Source: Letharia columbiana
Taxonomy: Eukaryota > Ascomycota > Lecanoromycetes > Lecanorales > Parmeliaceae
Direction of reading: 5' to 3'
Length of the DNA: 64,000 nucleotides
NCBI RefSeq assembly: GCF_014066305.1
Contig: NW_023501042.1
Coordinates: 1,234,501-1,298,500, forward strand
Each line of letters opens with the position of its first letter. The stretch's first letter is position 1. Position numbers and translations under genes: made by a program. Of the stretch, positions 37,173-48,291 are shown piece by piece. The notes beneath the pieces are model-generated. The model saw only the letters and a program-made list of their open reading frames with translations, was not told where the DNA came from and searched no databases.

Positions 37173-39125
37173 ATGCCAGACTTTGAAAAGCTTACTGTCG
37201 TTAAACTTCGGGATGAGCTCGTAGCTCGTGGACTTCCAAAGACAGGTCTGAAGGCAGCGCTTGTTCAGAGACTGATTGAAGCCCATGGACAACCCGAGAA
37301 AACGGAGTCAGCTGCAAACGAGCCCTCTAAGAATATTCAGGAAGACGAATTCGTGACAAAAGCGGTTCCATTGGAAGCCCAGGCGCAAGATGCAGTAGAT
37401 AACGCGCCGCAACCTGAGGAGCAAGACAAAGACGAACTGAAAGTTGCAGATGTGGCAGAGGAAGATGCGCCTCGTTACGAGTCAGGTGAATTGGTGCGGG
37501 CACAATCTCAAACAGGAGAGGTGCAAGGAGACGAGCGACTTGAGGGACAGGCATCAGACATTCTCAAAGAGCCGTCTGGATATGTGTTGACCCTCAAAAG
37601 CACCCAGAGTGAAAGTCTATCGGAGAAAACAGACGAAAATGCAAAAGAGTCAGAGCTTCAATTACCTATCCATGTCCAAACACGGATTGGAGATGTGCAG
37701 GCCGCCGAGGTTAAAACGGGAATGTCAACTCAAACGTCGCTCACAGGCGATGAAATCTTGGAAGATTCACGCAAGAGAAAGCGGCGGAGTCAGAGTCCAC
37801 CCCCATCCTCTATGGAAATCACACAGAAAAGATTGAAGGCAGACAATGGGAGGCCCCTAGTAGAACTTCCAGAAGATTCTATAGCAGAACGTACAAATCC
37901 AGAAGAAAGGCCGAATGATGGTTCGTCACGACCGGATCCAACTTACGCCCAAGACAGCGATGCTCAGATGAGTGGCTATACATGCAGCAATGGGGAAAGT
38001 AAATTCGCCATAAACAGGACATCGGCTACAGTTGGACAGACCGATGCCGCAAGAATTTCGCAATCACAAATTGACCCTTGCGCACTTGAAGAGATGGGCC
38101 CACCAAAGGAGAGAAACGCTACGGCCACACCGGTCAAGAGAGCCGAGTCACCTATGAAACCATCATCAGACACCCGATTCAAAAATCTTTTCACGGCTCC
38201 TGCCAATCTGGAGCCCCCGTCCCAACAGTCTCATTACCCAGATGCTGAAGACAAAACAGTTAGCCCTGCTCTCCATCCGGCTACATCTGCTCTATACATT
38301 CGCGAACTCATGCGTCCATTGAAGATTGAAAGTCTTAGAGACCATCTCATAACCATTGCAACGCCGCCAGATACTGCTGTCAATCCCAGTATAGTAACGG
38401 ATTTTTTCCTTGATTCCGTGCGCACTCACTGCCTTGTGGGCTTTGCAAATATCTCTGCAGCATCCAGGGTTCGTTCTGGATTGCATGATCGGGTTTGGCC
38501 CAACGAGCGAGACAGGCGGCAGCTGTGGGTGGACTTCGTGCCTGAGGAAAAGCTCAAAACGTGGATCGATGTCGAGCAAACGGCGGTTAGTGGTCGCGGG
38601 CAACCATCGAAGCGTTGGGAGGTAGTGTACGAGGATGAAGAAGATGGTATCAAAGCCTACTTGCAAGAAGTAGGCTCGAACAGTGGAGGTCTTCGAACCG
38701 CACAAACTCCCAGAATGGATGCCGGCCAAGGCGTGCAGGCTGCACCACCATCCGGACCTCGAATCAGCGGATCGGAGCCGCGAAGCTCACGAACAAGGCC
38801 AGACAGTGGTAATGGGTTTCGAGCGCTTGATGACCTTTTCCCGTCGACTGCGGCGAAGCCAAAGCTTTACTACTTGCCTGTTCCAAAGGCCGAAGCGGGT
38901 CGACGATTGGCCAAGCTAGCGGCAGGTCGAGGCGGAGGTCGGGGTAATGAGATGAAAAGATTCTCGTTTGAGGAAGGCTCCATCGTAGACAATGGCCCAG
39001 AATTTGGGAGGAGTGGGTATGGAAGGGGAGGGGGCTACTCAGGAAGCTATCGGGGAAGAGGCAGAGGTTACAGGGGAGATGCTTTGCGAGGAGACAGCTG
39101 GAGGGACAGGCGTTCAGAATATTGA
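37173..39125 (+). CDS. SAP-domain, Acinus-like RNA-processing protein with RSB motif and RGG tail
   Basis: Likely the fungal counterpart of Acinus, a nuclear scaffold that binds RNPS1 and SAP18 in the ASAP splicing/exon-junction complex. It is a single exon of 650 residues. A SAP DNA-binding motif occupies about 1-38 (LTVVKLRDELVARGLPKTG, LVQRLIEAHG). A long acidic, low-complexity stretch follows, with a KRKRR basic cluster. An RRM-like fold lies at about 370-480 (ALYIRELMRPLKIESLRDHL ... CLVGFANISAASRVRSGLH), and an RSB-type motif at about 551-570 (LDDLFPSTAAKPKLYYLPV). The Gly/Arg-rich tail from about 590 has GRGGGRG and YRGRGRGYRG. The start is placed at the Met before PDFEKLTV; a Met seven codons upstream (37,152) is also open. 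Domain assignments are from memory of the family. Confidence 0.85.
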   Translation: MPDFEKLTVVKLRDELVARGLPKTGLKAALVQRLIEAHGQPEKTESAANEPSKNIQEDEFVTKAVPLEAQAQDAVDNAPQPEEQDKDELKVADVAEEDAPRYESGELVRAQSQTGEVQGDERLEGQASDILKEPSGYVLTLKSTQSESLSEKTDENAKESELQLPIHVQTRIGDVQAAEVKTGMSTQTSLTGDEILEDSRKRKRRSQSPPPSSMEITQKRLKADNGRPLVELPEDSIAERTNPEERPNDGSSRPDPTYAQDSDAQMSGYTCSNGESKFAINRTSATVGQTDAARISQSQIDPCALEEMGPPKERNATATPVKRAESPMKPSSDTRFKNLFTAPANLEPPSQQSHYPDAEDKTVSPALHPATSALYIRELMRPLKIESLRDHLITIATPPDTAVNPSIVTDFFLDSVRTHCLVGFANISAASRVRSGLHDRVWPNERDRRQLWVDFVPEEKLKTWIDVEQTAVSGRGQPSKRWEVVYEDEEDGIKAYLQEVGSNSGGLRTAQTPRMDAGQGVQAAPPSGPRISGSEPRSSRTRPDSGNGFRALDDLFPSTAAKPKLYYLPVPKAEAGRRLAKLAAGRGGGRGNEMKRFSFEEGSIVDNGPEFGRSGYGRGGGYSGSYRGRGRGYRGDALRGDSWRDRRSEY

Positions 39126-39870
39126 ATGGCAGTCATGTTTTATACCATCATATCGAATTGCATGGTTGGACAGGCGATACTCTATTACCAGAAATGGGTG
39201 TCGTTATACTACGCAATAGCATGGCGCCACATACTTGGTAGTGATAGAAATGATAACACAGCGTCATGCTTAATGTTGTATGCCATTGACGCATCGTGTC
39301 GTAGCCTCGCGTGATTCTGCAACTAGGGAATACGGAATAGGGATATAATTTAGCTAGAAGACGGGCTCGTTGCGTAGCCGCGCAGCAGCGTAAAACTAAA
39401 CGCAGCAGGGGTAATCTTAGGGCACCATGTTGGCTGGCACTTAGCAAGCTTGCATGAGACCTCACTCCATCCTGCCTTCGGTGCGCTTGCACACTGCTTC
39501 CTACAACGTTGTTTTCACACTCCAACGAATGCATAGAATCGCCGCCACTTCATCAGGCTGTAACCCTGCAACCCTTTGGACCAAATACGAAACAAAGGAA
39601 CAACCCCTGTACCTATCCATAGCAATAATTGAGCGCACGAATTCTTCCCTGCCCGTTTCGCAACTCTTCATTTCCTGTCTTCAGAGACTCACACGGCTGC
39701 TTGACATCCCTCCAATATTCGGAATTGAAGCGCATTCTTGAGATAGAATTCCCTGCATTGACAAGCCAACACCGGCTCCGACAACAACAGAAATAGCACG
39801 CTTTGGGTCGTATACCTGAGGCAGAGGCTATCACGTTTTCCTAAAAAGCGGTGGAGGCTTCGAGCACGAG
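39126..39870. other. Intergenic region, no recognised gene
   Basis: These 745 bp contain the 3' end of the SAP gene transcript and the promoter of the DUF300 gene. Short frames on both strands (for example 39,148-39,534 minus and 39,454-39,741 plus) overlap each other and show no domain. Confidence 0.4.
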
Positions 39871-41795
39871 ATGGTGTGGACACAATGTAATTCCACGCTG
39901 GAATACGAGAAGAGTAGGTCTGCCGGGACTTTGTATCGTACAATGAAGTTCTGACTGTATGCCTTAGTCGACGAGACCCAGCTATGGCATGGTCTGCAAT
40001 TTCACCATTTCGGCCTAATACTCTCTGCGTTGTTTGGCCTCGTTTCGGTCCTTATGTCTTTTTACCTCATATGGCGACATTGTACCCATTATCTGAAGCC
40101 ATGGGAACAACGGCAGTGAGTCGACCCCCCCTTTCTTCCCTGCGCCCTGAAATTAATAGCCATCAGTATCATAAGAGTTCTCTTCATGGTTCCCATCTAC
40201 TCCGTCGTCTCCTTCCTATCATACTATTTCTACACGCGCGCAGTCTACTTTGAAGTGATCAGGGATTGCTATGAAGCTTTCGCTATCGCAAGTTTTTTTT
40301 CTCTGCTTTGCGCTTACATTGCACCGGATTTGCATAACCAGAAAGACTATTTCAGGAAAATACAACCTAGAGGCTGGGTCCTGCCAATAAGTTATTTCAA
40401 GAGATGCTGTGGGGGTGACTCCGGGATTTGGAGGACACCAAGAAGTGGATTGACTTGGTTCAATGTGAGCGGTAGCGCAACCTGTCTGGGCACTATCCGA
40501 GTGCTGACCTAGTTACCAGATCATTTGGTTTGGCGTCTTTCAATACTGCTTCGTGAGAGTCTTCATGACCTTAGTAGCAGTCATCACACAGGCTATTGGT
40601 AGGTATTGTTTGGAATCTCTCAGTCCAGCTTTTGCTCACGTCTGGGTAAGCTCTACTTTCCCCGAAGCTTCAAGCCCACATGTTGATCGTTTTAGGTCAT
40701 GGTAATAGAAGGAGGTTGCGTAACGGTTGCGATGTACTGTCTCATTCAGTTCTACATCCAGCTCAGACGCGACCTCGCAGCGCATAGCCCGTTCCTCAAA
40801 GTCGTCGCGATTAAGCTCGTCATCTTCCTCTCATTCTGGCAGACCGTAAGTCGATCTGATATCATTCTTTCTACTTACCTTGTATTAACATGGCCATACA
40901 GTTCGTCATATCCAGCATCACCTCCACTGGTGCCATTAAAGCTTCTAGTCGCATCCAAACACCCGATATCAAAATCGGCATTCCTTCTATGCTTCTCTGC
41001 ATTGAAATGGCAATATTCAGCGTCTTTCACCTTTGGGCATTCCCATGGAAAGTCTACGATGTGCGGCGCTCTCAGATCGTGGCCTCAGAATCAGCCGCAG
41101 GTTTCTTTCCAGATCCGAAGACGGCTTACCATGGCGGACCTTTTGGCAGCAAAGCTCTCATGGACGCTTTCAACCCTTGGGACATCATCAAAGCCGTAGG
41201 CAGAGGTTTCAAATGGTTTTTTATTGGTCGGAAGACACGCACGGAAGATATCAGCTACAAGAATTCCGCTCAAGGAACAGGTCTCGAGCCTACGAGAAAC
41301 CAGATCACGGCTTTCGAGACTGGCAACCATTCGTTTGATGGCTCTCATCCTTTTGTGCAGGTTGGCAAACCAGCTAGATATCAACCGCTTTCTGAAGAAG
41401 AGGATTCCGACCGCTTGCTTGCACACGCGCAATCGAACCCAGAAGTGCCTTACCCTCGCCCCATGGAACGCCTCCCTCATCTCAACGCTGGTGGTGACAT
41501 AGGCACTATGGGAGTATATGACCCTCCTACTCCGCACGCCCCACCATACCCTACCACAAGGCATCAAGATCCAGGACAAGAATATGGCGTTGCTGATGAG
41601 AGGAGTCTCGGGGAAGAAGATACCGGTTATCATGGTGCAAGAGGCAGGGTGACACCTGTACCACCCCCGGACTCGCATCCTTTAGGCCCGCCGGGAGGGA
41701 GGGGTAATGAGAATGAGTGGAACATGTGGGGCGGGGCACGAGAAAACGAGCGGGATCTCGGCGGGGACCATGGGATTGGTGACAACAGGTTCTAG
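39871..41795 (+). CDS. TMEM184 / DUF300 (organic solute transporter alpha-like) membrane protein
   Basis: Polytopic membrane protein of the OST-alpha/TMEM184 family; the fungal substrate or role is not known. Six exons: 39,871-39,913; 39,968-40,115; 40,167-40,464; 40,520-40,645; 40,696-40,845; 40,902-41,795, giving 552 residues. Conserved blocks include FGLILSALFGLVSVLMSFYL, the YFEVIRDCYEAFAIASFF segment, CCGGDSGIWRTPRSGLTWFN, SLSPAFAHVWVMVI and AIKLVIFLSFWQT. About seven hydrophobic segments precede a hydrophilic tail of some 240 residues rich in Pro, Gly, Asp and Glu. The first exon (43 nt, MVWTQCNSTLEYEK) is inferred: the second exon has no Met, and the donor GTAGGT with acceptor TTAG restores the frame. 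The start is therefore less sure than the rest. Confidence 0.85.
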
Positions 41796-42719
41796 ATGAC
41801 AGCGTCCATCTCCAGAGATGACACTTTTGCAACGGTTTGATGGAGCGGGCGTTTGGCCGAGGGATATACCATTTTGCAGTGTAGATCCCCCAGATTTGCA
41901 CCCAGCTATTGAAGCAACGAGCAGCGGGCAAGCTCAAGAAAGGAAAGTGGAAGTGAATGTGTCAGACAGTGCGTGAACGGCCTTGGTCAGACAATGTTAC
42001 CAGTCTGTCGAGCATGTTGCTTTCTTGAAGACAAGGTCGAGCTCGCCCTGTTTCCGCAATACAAAATGAAGCACCAGAGCTCTGTCATCTCTAAGTGGAT
42101 TGGATGACATTGTCTCGTTATTCAGTGTTTTTTGTTGATGAAACGACTAGCGCCAAAAACAGACTTCCCTTGTGATGGATTGAAGTAGCCGCCCATAGGG
42201 AAGTGGCTAACTTGGAAAAGAGAGTTGTGTAGCACTTGGCACCCTTGATCATTTCTGATCATTTTTGATCATTTCGTGATTGAAAATAGGATCAATGATT
42301 GTTTGATCTTTGCTACCTTGTCGCCCTGCAAATGTCCTCGCCCATTGTATTTCACAGTCACATCTCAAAACTCCGTGCCCAATGCAGCAGTAACAAGCGC
42401 TATACCGTATGCTAGGATGCTAAGTTCGTAAAAGAGAATCCACAAGATTCAGCCCTTGAAACTTGTTGTCTCAAAATAAATCAAAACCCTCCCCCTCGTC
42501 GCCATGATTTCTGTTTTTCCGTAAGAGAGATAGTGGGAAGACCAGGCCTCATTAAGTTGTCTGTGGTGTCGCATTAGGTGTGGAAGAGCAGCTCTGTTTT
42601 GATAAAACCGAGCGGGAGTCGACTGGGCAGAGGAATCATATAGTGATGCTGGGTACTTTCGAGCTTGCCGATCTATGAAGGGCTTCGATAGTAGCATGTT
42701 GAGGAAAATGCCGTCTTCA
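41796..42719. other. Convergent intergenic region with TGATCATTT repeats
   Basis: About 920 bp between two convergent stop codons, with no gene recognised. At about 42,245-42,310 the motif TGATCATTT occurs in three close variants, followed by TGATTG and TTGATC variants. This may be a transcription-end or merely low-complexity feature. Confidence 0.4.
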
Positions 42720-43994
42720 CTAGCCCTCGCGCTCAGGATGTATTCTTTCTGATTCAGGCTTCCATGTGCCTAGTAGAGGCTCGTTAGCTTATACTCTTCT
42801 CAGATCCCACGGTGGTGATAACAAACCTTCAAAATCATGCTTCACAAAGGCCATCGGGTCATCCGGCTCCTTTGCACCCATCTGCTGCACACCAGGACTG
42901 AAGCTCGTAATTGGTAAAACGACGACGTCCCCCACCTTCTTCGCAGTCTCCATACCCGTGAAGGCCTCCCATGTGATGTTCTTCCCATCCATCTTGAAGT
43001 AATTAGGGTCATTCAAATAGCTGAATACCGCATCTGTCCACAAAGCCGGCCCAGTGAATTCAACAATACTCTTGTCAAACTTGTTAATTTTGAGCACACC
43101 TTTCTTCCTCATTCGAAGCGCGTCCTCGGTGATGGTTGCAACGATGTCCCGGAGCACCGGATGGCCCGGCTTGGCCTGGATGGTCCATTGGCAGAATTGG
43201 ATACGGCGGGAGTACCAATCTTTCCAGTCTGTGCGATTTGGATCGGCTTCGATACCAATGATCAGGCCAATCGAAGATCGGGGAACCTCTTCAGGAATCC
43301 AATCCGTCGTCGATCTAAGAGCCGTTGTGTCAATGTCGGTGTAGATGCCGCCACGCGCAAGGAGGATCAAGTAGCGGAAGAAATCGGCCTTCAAGACGGC
43401 CAATGGAAGTGATTCATATGCATCAAGCACTTCCGGCACGGAGGCGTAGAGATGTTTCAGGAGGTATACAGCTGCCTCATCCGTAACGACTTCGTGAACG
43501 AAACCGGGATGCAGTTCAGACCAACTTGCCTCTGCTGGCCGAAAGCTTTCCCCAAAGTCACCAGACGCAGGAGTATATTTCCATGTCTGCCAGATGTATG
43601 CTGGGAATTTACCTGCTCTATCATATGGGAACTGGTATTGGAGTTGTTCACGTAGTCCCTTGGTGACAACTTCGGTCAGTGGCTGTTGAGCGTCGTTCTT
43701 TTTACTCGAACCTTGTCGGGGAGGAGGATACGGTCTCGATTCAGGATCCGAATTCGCAGGTATGCCTGTCGTAGCTGGATATGTCAATCCATCGAAGTCG
43801 GCTTTGAAGTCCTCTGCAGTCTTCGCCGGGTCGGTGGAGGTCGCGGAGTGAGATGAGTGTAGTAGGTAGATAGCAGTGAGCACGAACACGGCTAGTAGTG
43901 CTGCTTTGCGGAAAGTGAGCATGTTCACTACTGAGGCCTGGGGCCTGCCTGAAGCGCCCGTCAAGTTGGAAAGGCCAGCGTGTGATTGTTTCAA
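42720..43994 (-). CDS. OCH1: Och1-like alpha-1,6-mannosyltransferase (GT32 family)
   Basis: Golgi type II membrane enzyme, expected to add the first alpha-1,6-mannose to N-glycan cores, which starts outer-chain mannan on wall and secreted proteins. Exons 43,994-42,827 and 42,769-42,720 flank a 57-nt intron (GTTTGT, branch GCTAACG, CTAG). Splicing replaces an unspliced LLSPPWDLRRV end with GTWKPESERIHPEREG, matching the family's C-terminus. The protein has 405 residues. The membrane anchor is at about 31-45 (AALLAVFVLTAIYLL), and the substrate region has FPAYIWQTWKY. The catalytic DxD is Asp220-Ile-Asp222 in ARGGIYTDIDT. The ending is VVVLPITSFSPGVQQMGAKEPDDPMAFVKHDFEG. A second Met at codon 25 (43,922), just before the anchor, is an equally good or better start (381 residues). 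A GT32 paralogue of Och1 remains possible. Confidence 0.87.
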
Positions 43995-45280
43995 AAAAGA
44001 AGAAGGGTAGGATCGAGATCCGAAGGGTGGAGGTGTTGGCGGACTCGGAAGCGAAAGTTGTCAGACGGCGAGCATAAGCTAATTTGAGCTACTTTCAATG
44101 CTCTGGTCCCTTTCCCCCTTGACGAGAAGACGGATGGGAACTTCGAAGCCGCTACTCTAGTCCTGACGCGCGGCGAGATTTGGGCTGCTACGGTGCGGAT
44201 GGTGATGGAGGACGAGAATGAGAATGAGAATAAGAATCAGAATGAGTGGAAAGAAAAGAGGGAGAGGTACCAGACCTCTTTGCGGGAAAGTGAATGTCGG
44301 AATGGCAATGGCAATTGTTTGTGGGTAGATTGGTGGATGGGCCAAGATATCTCTCTCAGTTGGGAAAGTTGGGAAGGCGGATACTGATACTAGCGCAAGC
44401 CTCAATACCTTATTGAATTGATGGATTGATGGATTGATGGATTGATTGTGCGAGAAGGGAGGAATTTATTAGGGACTCCTCACCTGGATGGAAGGAGAGG
44501 GAATTTAAATATGATTTCCATCTTTCAGGATTCAGAGTCTCTACTACCATTATAATTGCATGGATGACACGGAAAGTGACAAGCCCTAGTCATCAGCAGC
44601 TGAGCAGGCCAATGTCATTTCTTCCTCCCTTCCGTCCCCGGGGGGGAGCCACCAGGGCCGGGAGCTGCTCATTCTAGTTCCCTTGCTTGGCTTTTTTCCT
44701 TCCCTTTTTCTTCCCTTTACCTATATTTTCTCCATTTTCCCCCCCTTTGTTGCTGTTCTTCAATTCTTGTTCCCTTTCTTTGACTGTCATAAATTTGACG
44801 TAATTTATGCACCTAGTACTACGCCCTAGAATATTCTTCTTTTCATCTCCCCCTTCGGCATTCGTTCCTTTGATATCTCCTGCAAAGGAGAGGTTGCATG
44901 CTGCTCGACATAGTCATAACTCCCGAGGCCTGCATAAGCGAATTCAGGTTTGGCTGGCTGTGGGCTTGTCTCGGTCAACGGATATGCATGATGATGACAT
45001 TAACACTCCAATGTGCATGCATGGACTGTAAGCCAATTACTACGTGTTGCAATCACATCGGCATTAGTGATGACACTTTCCTTTCCAGCTTCGACTGCCC
45101 TGTCGTCCAGCGATATTTTTCACACCATCCCCGGGGCTTCCCTTCTTCACCATTCCATCCATTGGGCGAAAAGCGATTACGCATCGCTTCACTATGCAAC
45201 CTACATTATATTTTGACGCTCCACCTTGTTCCTCACGTCTTTCGTTTCCTCTTATCCCCGCGCAATACAGCGCTCGAATC
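43995..45280. promoter_or_regulatory. OCH1 upstream region with microsatellites; 3' flank of the acetyltransferase
   Basis: About 1.3 kb without a recognised gene. It holds a GAATGA-type hexamer repeat (44,213-44,246), a GATGGATT octamer repeat (about 44,413-44,448), a run of G at 44,640-44,647 within CCCCGGGGGGG, and a long pyrimidine-rich tract at about 44,685-44,790. The hexamer produces spurious frames on both strands. Confidence 0.5.
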
Positions 45281-46922
45281 CTAGCCTAAAAAGCATTTGA
45301 TATTACCTCCAATGTGTTCCAAATCGAGTAAGAACGTATCATGTCCAAACAAAGAAGTGTCCTCCCCTAGCTCAACGTGCGTAACAGATCGGTTACCGGC
45401 CGCTCGCAACGTTTCCGCAATTTCTCTTTGCTGCCAAGCAGGAAAAAGGATATCGCTGGCGACGCCCATGACCAAGGTTGGGTGACTGCGTAGCGGTGCA
45501 AGACCGGCCACAAGATCATCTGGGGGTCTCGTCGAGGTGAAAGCTACAGGTTCGGAGAAAGACTGGGAAGCCGTCTCAGCGGCTTGCTCTTCATAAGGCT
45601 TGTCTGGCAGCGCAAGACTGCAATAACGACCGTCTCCTTCGACCTTCTCTCCGGAAGAATACCTTGAGTTGTTCTGCTGTCGGAGGCCAGACATCTGCAG
45701 TTGATGCTCGCGTCCAAGATCGAATAGGTCCATTGCCTTGGAGACGTAGAGAAGGCTGTTGGCATCGTACTCCAAACAAAACTTCTCTCCAGCGTGATCA
45801 AGATATGTCTCAATCAAAAAATCTGGGCAAAGCGCCGGCGGTCGGCTCGGGTCCGCTCTCCTTCGGCCGAAGCGCTGTTCCCATTCTGGTCCGCTTCGAT
45901 ATGTCACAGTAGCGATCTCACGAGCAAGCTTCATACCTGCGTGCGGCGGTATGCTATTGTAGTAAAACCCTCGTGACCAGTTCGGATCCATCATGAGTAC
46001 TTGACGCTGCGTATGCCGCATTGCAATGCTGTAGGGGTGACTTCGTGCACAGCCGCTCACGCTGACCACCTTACCCACTCTTTGAGGAAAAATCACGCCA
46101 GCTGCTAGACTTTGCATACCTCCCATGCTCGATCCGACACTCGCATATAACTTCTTGATCCCAAATGCATCGAGCAGCCTGAATTGTGCTCGCACCATAT
46201 CCTCCATTGTCAGAATTGGAAATCGCGTAGCGTAATTTAGGCCATCTGCCGGATCGAGCGAGCTGGGCCCTGTACTGCCATAGCAGCCCCCTATGATATT
46301 TGTGCAGATAATGAAATACTTGTTAGTGTCAAGAGGGGCTCCGGGGCCAATAAAGCTCTCCCACCACCCAGGCTTGGAATTTGCCTCTGTGCTGTGTGCA
46401 TGACTGGATGCTGATAGTCCAGTATGTAGAAGTATGGCGTTGCTTTTATCCTCGTTTAGTTGTCCCCAATTCTCATAAGCTATATTAAATTCTGGCAGAA
46501 CGCCCCCCCCAGTCAAGAAGCAGTGCATCTTGAGAATGCCAACTGCGATGTATACCGGTGACATATGATGGTTCAGGACCGGAAGATAGGGAGCGCTTAG
46601 AAAGTGAAGCTGTCTTGGCCTCTTGAGCATCGAGACATGGGAATGAGAGGGCAGGGTTGGAGGAGTCAGGGGGCTGAAGCGGCGGATCGTCGACGGCATG
46701 TACTGAAACTGGCTGAGCTTTGCGAGAGGATGTGGCATGGAAATTTCGAGGACCCGGCGATCCTTGAGCTCGACGCAATGGTGACAGATGCAGTTGTCGG
46801 GCTTGAGGGTTTTTCCAATAACGAGGGTAGGGCTTACCAACGATTGTTGGTGCTTTCCGCGCAGCGGTAGCCACACCGTGTCGCGCAAACATATTGATGG
46901 GTATTCGAGAGAAAGGCTTCAT
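45281..46922 (-). CDS. cysA: Serine/homoserine O-acetyltransferase (fungal CysA/MET2 family), apparent frameshift
   Basis: Alpha/beta-hydrolase acyltransferase that acetylates serine (CysA type) or homoserine (Met2 type) for cysteine or methionine synthesis; it is probably mitochondrial. The N-terminus to about residue 80 is Arg/Ser/Ala-rich and lacks acidic residues, as in a presequence. The catalytic residues of the family are visible: Ser265 in GSSMGGMQ, Asp490 in GVASDILFP and His527 in FGHDTF. The text [17 protein letters not shown] favours the serine O-acetyltransferase branch. Two overlapping frames (46,922-46,485 and 46,888-45,281) must be joined. At 46,503-46,510 there is a run of eight C on the plus strand, and seven would give the expected [17 protein letters not shown]. 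With that correction the protein has 546 residues and no intron. No splice signals offer an alternative join. Confidence 0.88.
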
Positions 46923-47034
46923 CTATTTCATTAGACCCAGATGGCCATCTTAGGATAGAGGCAGCCATGCTTTTCAATGTGTTTACTAGAGGAATTTCAA
47001 CGCAGATGACGTGCGCACTAAAATGATTAATCGT
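46923..47034. promoter_or_regulatory. Very short upstream region of the acetyltransferase gene
   Basis: Only about 110 bp of normal-composition sequence separate the start codon from the first short repeat at 47,035. The promoter must be compact or lie within repeat DNA. Confidence 0.45.
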
Positions 47035-47410
47035 GAATAAGGTAGGGCTGAGCTAAAAAACCTTGAGTTTGTATGTGCAGCCAATCATAAATTCGGGGTT
47101 ATTACGCCTTCTGGCTAGACTATCTAAGTTAGCCCGCTAGCCCTCTCGAGCTCTCTTATTAAAAAAATAGATATACGTTATTTATTATAAAATAACTTTT
47201 TTATTTTCTATTAAAATTTTAAGATTTATTTTAAAATTATAGAGTATAGTTTACGCTTTTCAACGCTAAAAGAATTATAAGATTTAGTCTTATAATTATT
47301 TAAAAATAAGAAATTCAAATATCGCTTATTAAAGTTCGCTTATTAAATTTACTCGATAGCTTTAATTAAAAAAAATAGATTATGAATTTAATTTATAGAT
47401 TTAAACTCGT
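47035..47410 (+). repeat. Short repeat copy b (right edge of gene island 1)
   Basis: The head GAATAAGGTAGGGCTGAGC is little mutated, and the first 110 bp keep near-normal composition (CAGCCAATCATAAATTC). The tail half is RIP-altered and ends TTTAAACTCGT. It lies tail-to-tail with copy c. Confidence 0.75.
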
Positions 47411-47418
47411 TAATATAT

Positions 47419-47802
47419 ACGAGTAAAGGCATATGAATTAAATTCATAATTATTTTTTTGATCAGGGCTATCGAGTAAATTTAGTGAGCGATCTTTGATG
47501 AGCGATCTTTGATGAGCGATATTTAAGTGCCTTGCCTTTTAATAATTATAAAACCGAATTTCAAAATTCTTAAAGCATTAAAAAGCGCAAGTTACGGGCT
47601 ATAATTTAAAAAAAATATCTTAAAATTTTAATAGAAAATAGTAAAGTTATTAAAGGGTTAAAAGTAGGTAGGAGAGATTTTTGATGGTTGCGGACGCTAA
47701 TTTGTTTACCCGCGGTATCTAACTAAAAAGCGTAGACCTGACGAATTGATGATTGGCTGCACATATAAATTCAAGGTTTTCTAATTTAGCTCTATCTTAT
47801 TC
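47419..47802 (-). repeat. Short repeat copy c (reverse)
   Basis: It begins ACGAGTAAAGG and ends CTATCTTATTC, the reverse of copy b. It contains two TGATGAGCGATCTT units near the tail. It lies head-to-head with copy d across 22 bp, making a palindrome of more than 800 bp. Confidence 0.75.
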
Positions 47803-47824
47803 TATTATATCAGTATATATAACA

Positions 47825-48279
47825 GAATAAGGTAGGGCTGAGCTTGAAAACCTTGAATTTGTATGTGCAGCCAATCATAAATTCAGGGTCACTACGCTCT
47901 TTGGTTAGACCGGCTGAGTCATCGCGGGTAAATAAATTAGCGTCCGCAACCATCAAAATCTCGCCCTCCCGCGTCTCCCTCATCAAAAATAGGTGTACGT
48001 TATTCACGAATAGAATAACTTTTTTGTTTTCTATTGAAATTTTGAGATTTTTTTTTTAAATTATGGAGCGTCGTTTGCGCTTTCCAAATTTTTAACAATT
48101 TTGAAATTTGGTCCTATAGTTATTAATAAGCAAGGAGTCTAAATATCGCTCACCAAAGTTCGCTCGACAGCCGGACAGCCCGCTCACCAAAGTTCGCTCA
48201 CCAAAGATCGCTCACCTATTTACTCGATAGCCCTAATCAAAAAAATGATTATGAATTTAATTCATAGGCCTTTACTCGT
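47825..48279 (+). repeat. Short repeat copy d, least mutated member
   Basis: At 455 bp this is the longest copy and keeps most C and G. The order is: head GAATAAGGTAGGGCTGAGC, a GCAGCCAATCATAAATTC block, a GGTTAGACCGGCTGAG block, a T-run, four spaced CTCACCAAAG(T/A)TCG-like units (48,159-48,216), the inverted repeat TATGAATTTAATTCATA, and the tail TTTACTCGT. It has no coding frame beyond 65 codons, so it is non-autonomous. Confidence 0.8.
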
Positions 48280-48291
48280 ATACTAATAATA

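Noticed and set aside
35155..43994. A biosynthetic or defence gene cluster in the island
   Set aside because: The genes are conserved housekeeping families on mixed strands with ordinary spacing, and nothing links them into a single pathway.
44157..44405. Open frames on both strands at the OCH1 promoter
   Set aside because: They are created by the GAATGA hexamer repeat and have no complexity or domain.
45297..45976. Plus-strand frames opposite the acetyltransferase gene
   Set aside because: They are shadow frames on the antisense strand of a conserved coding region.
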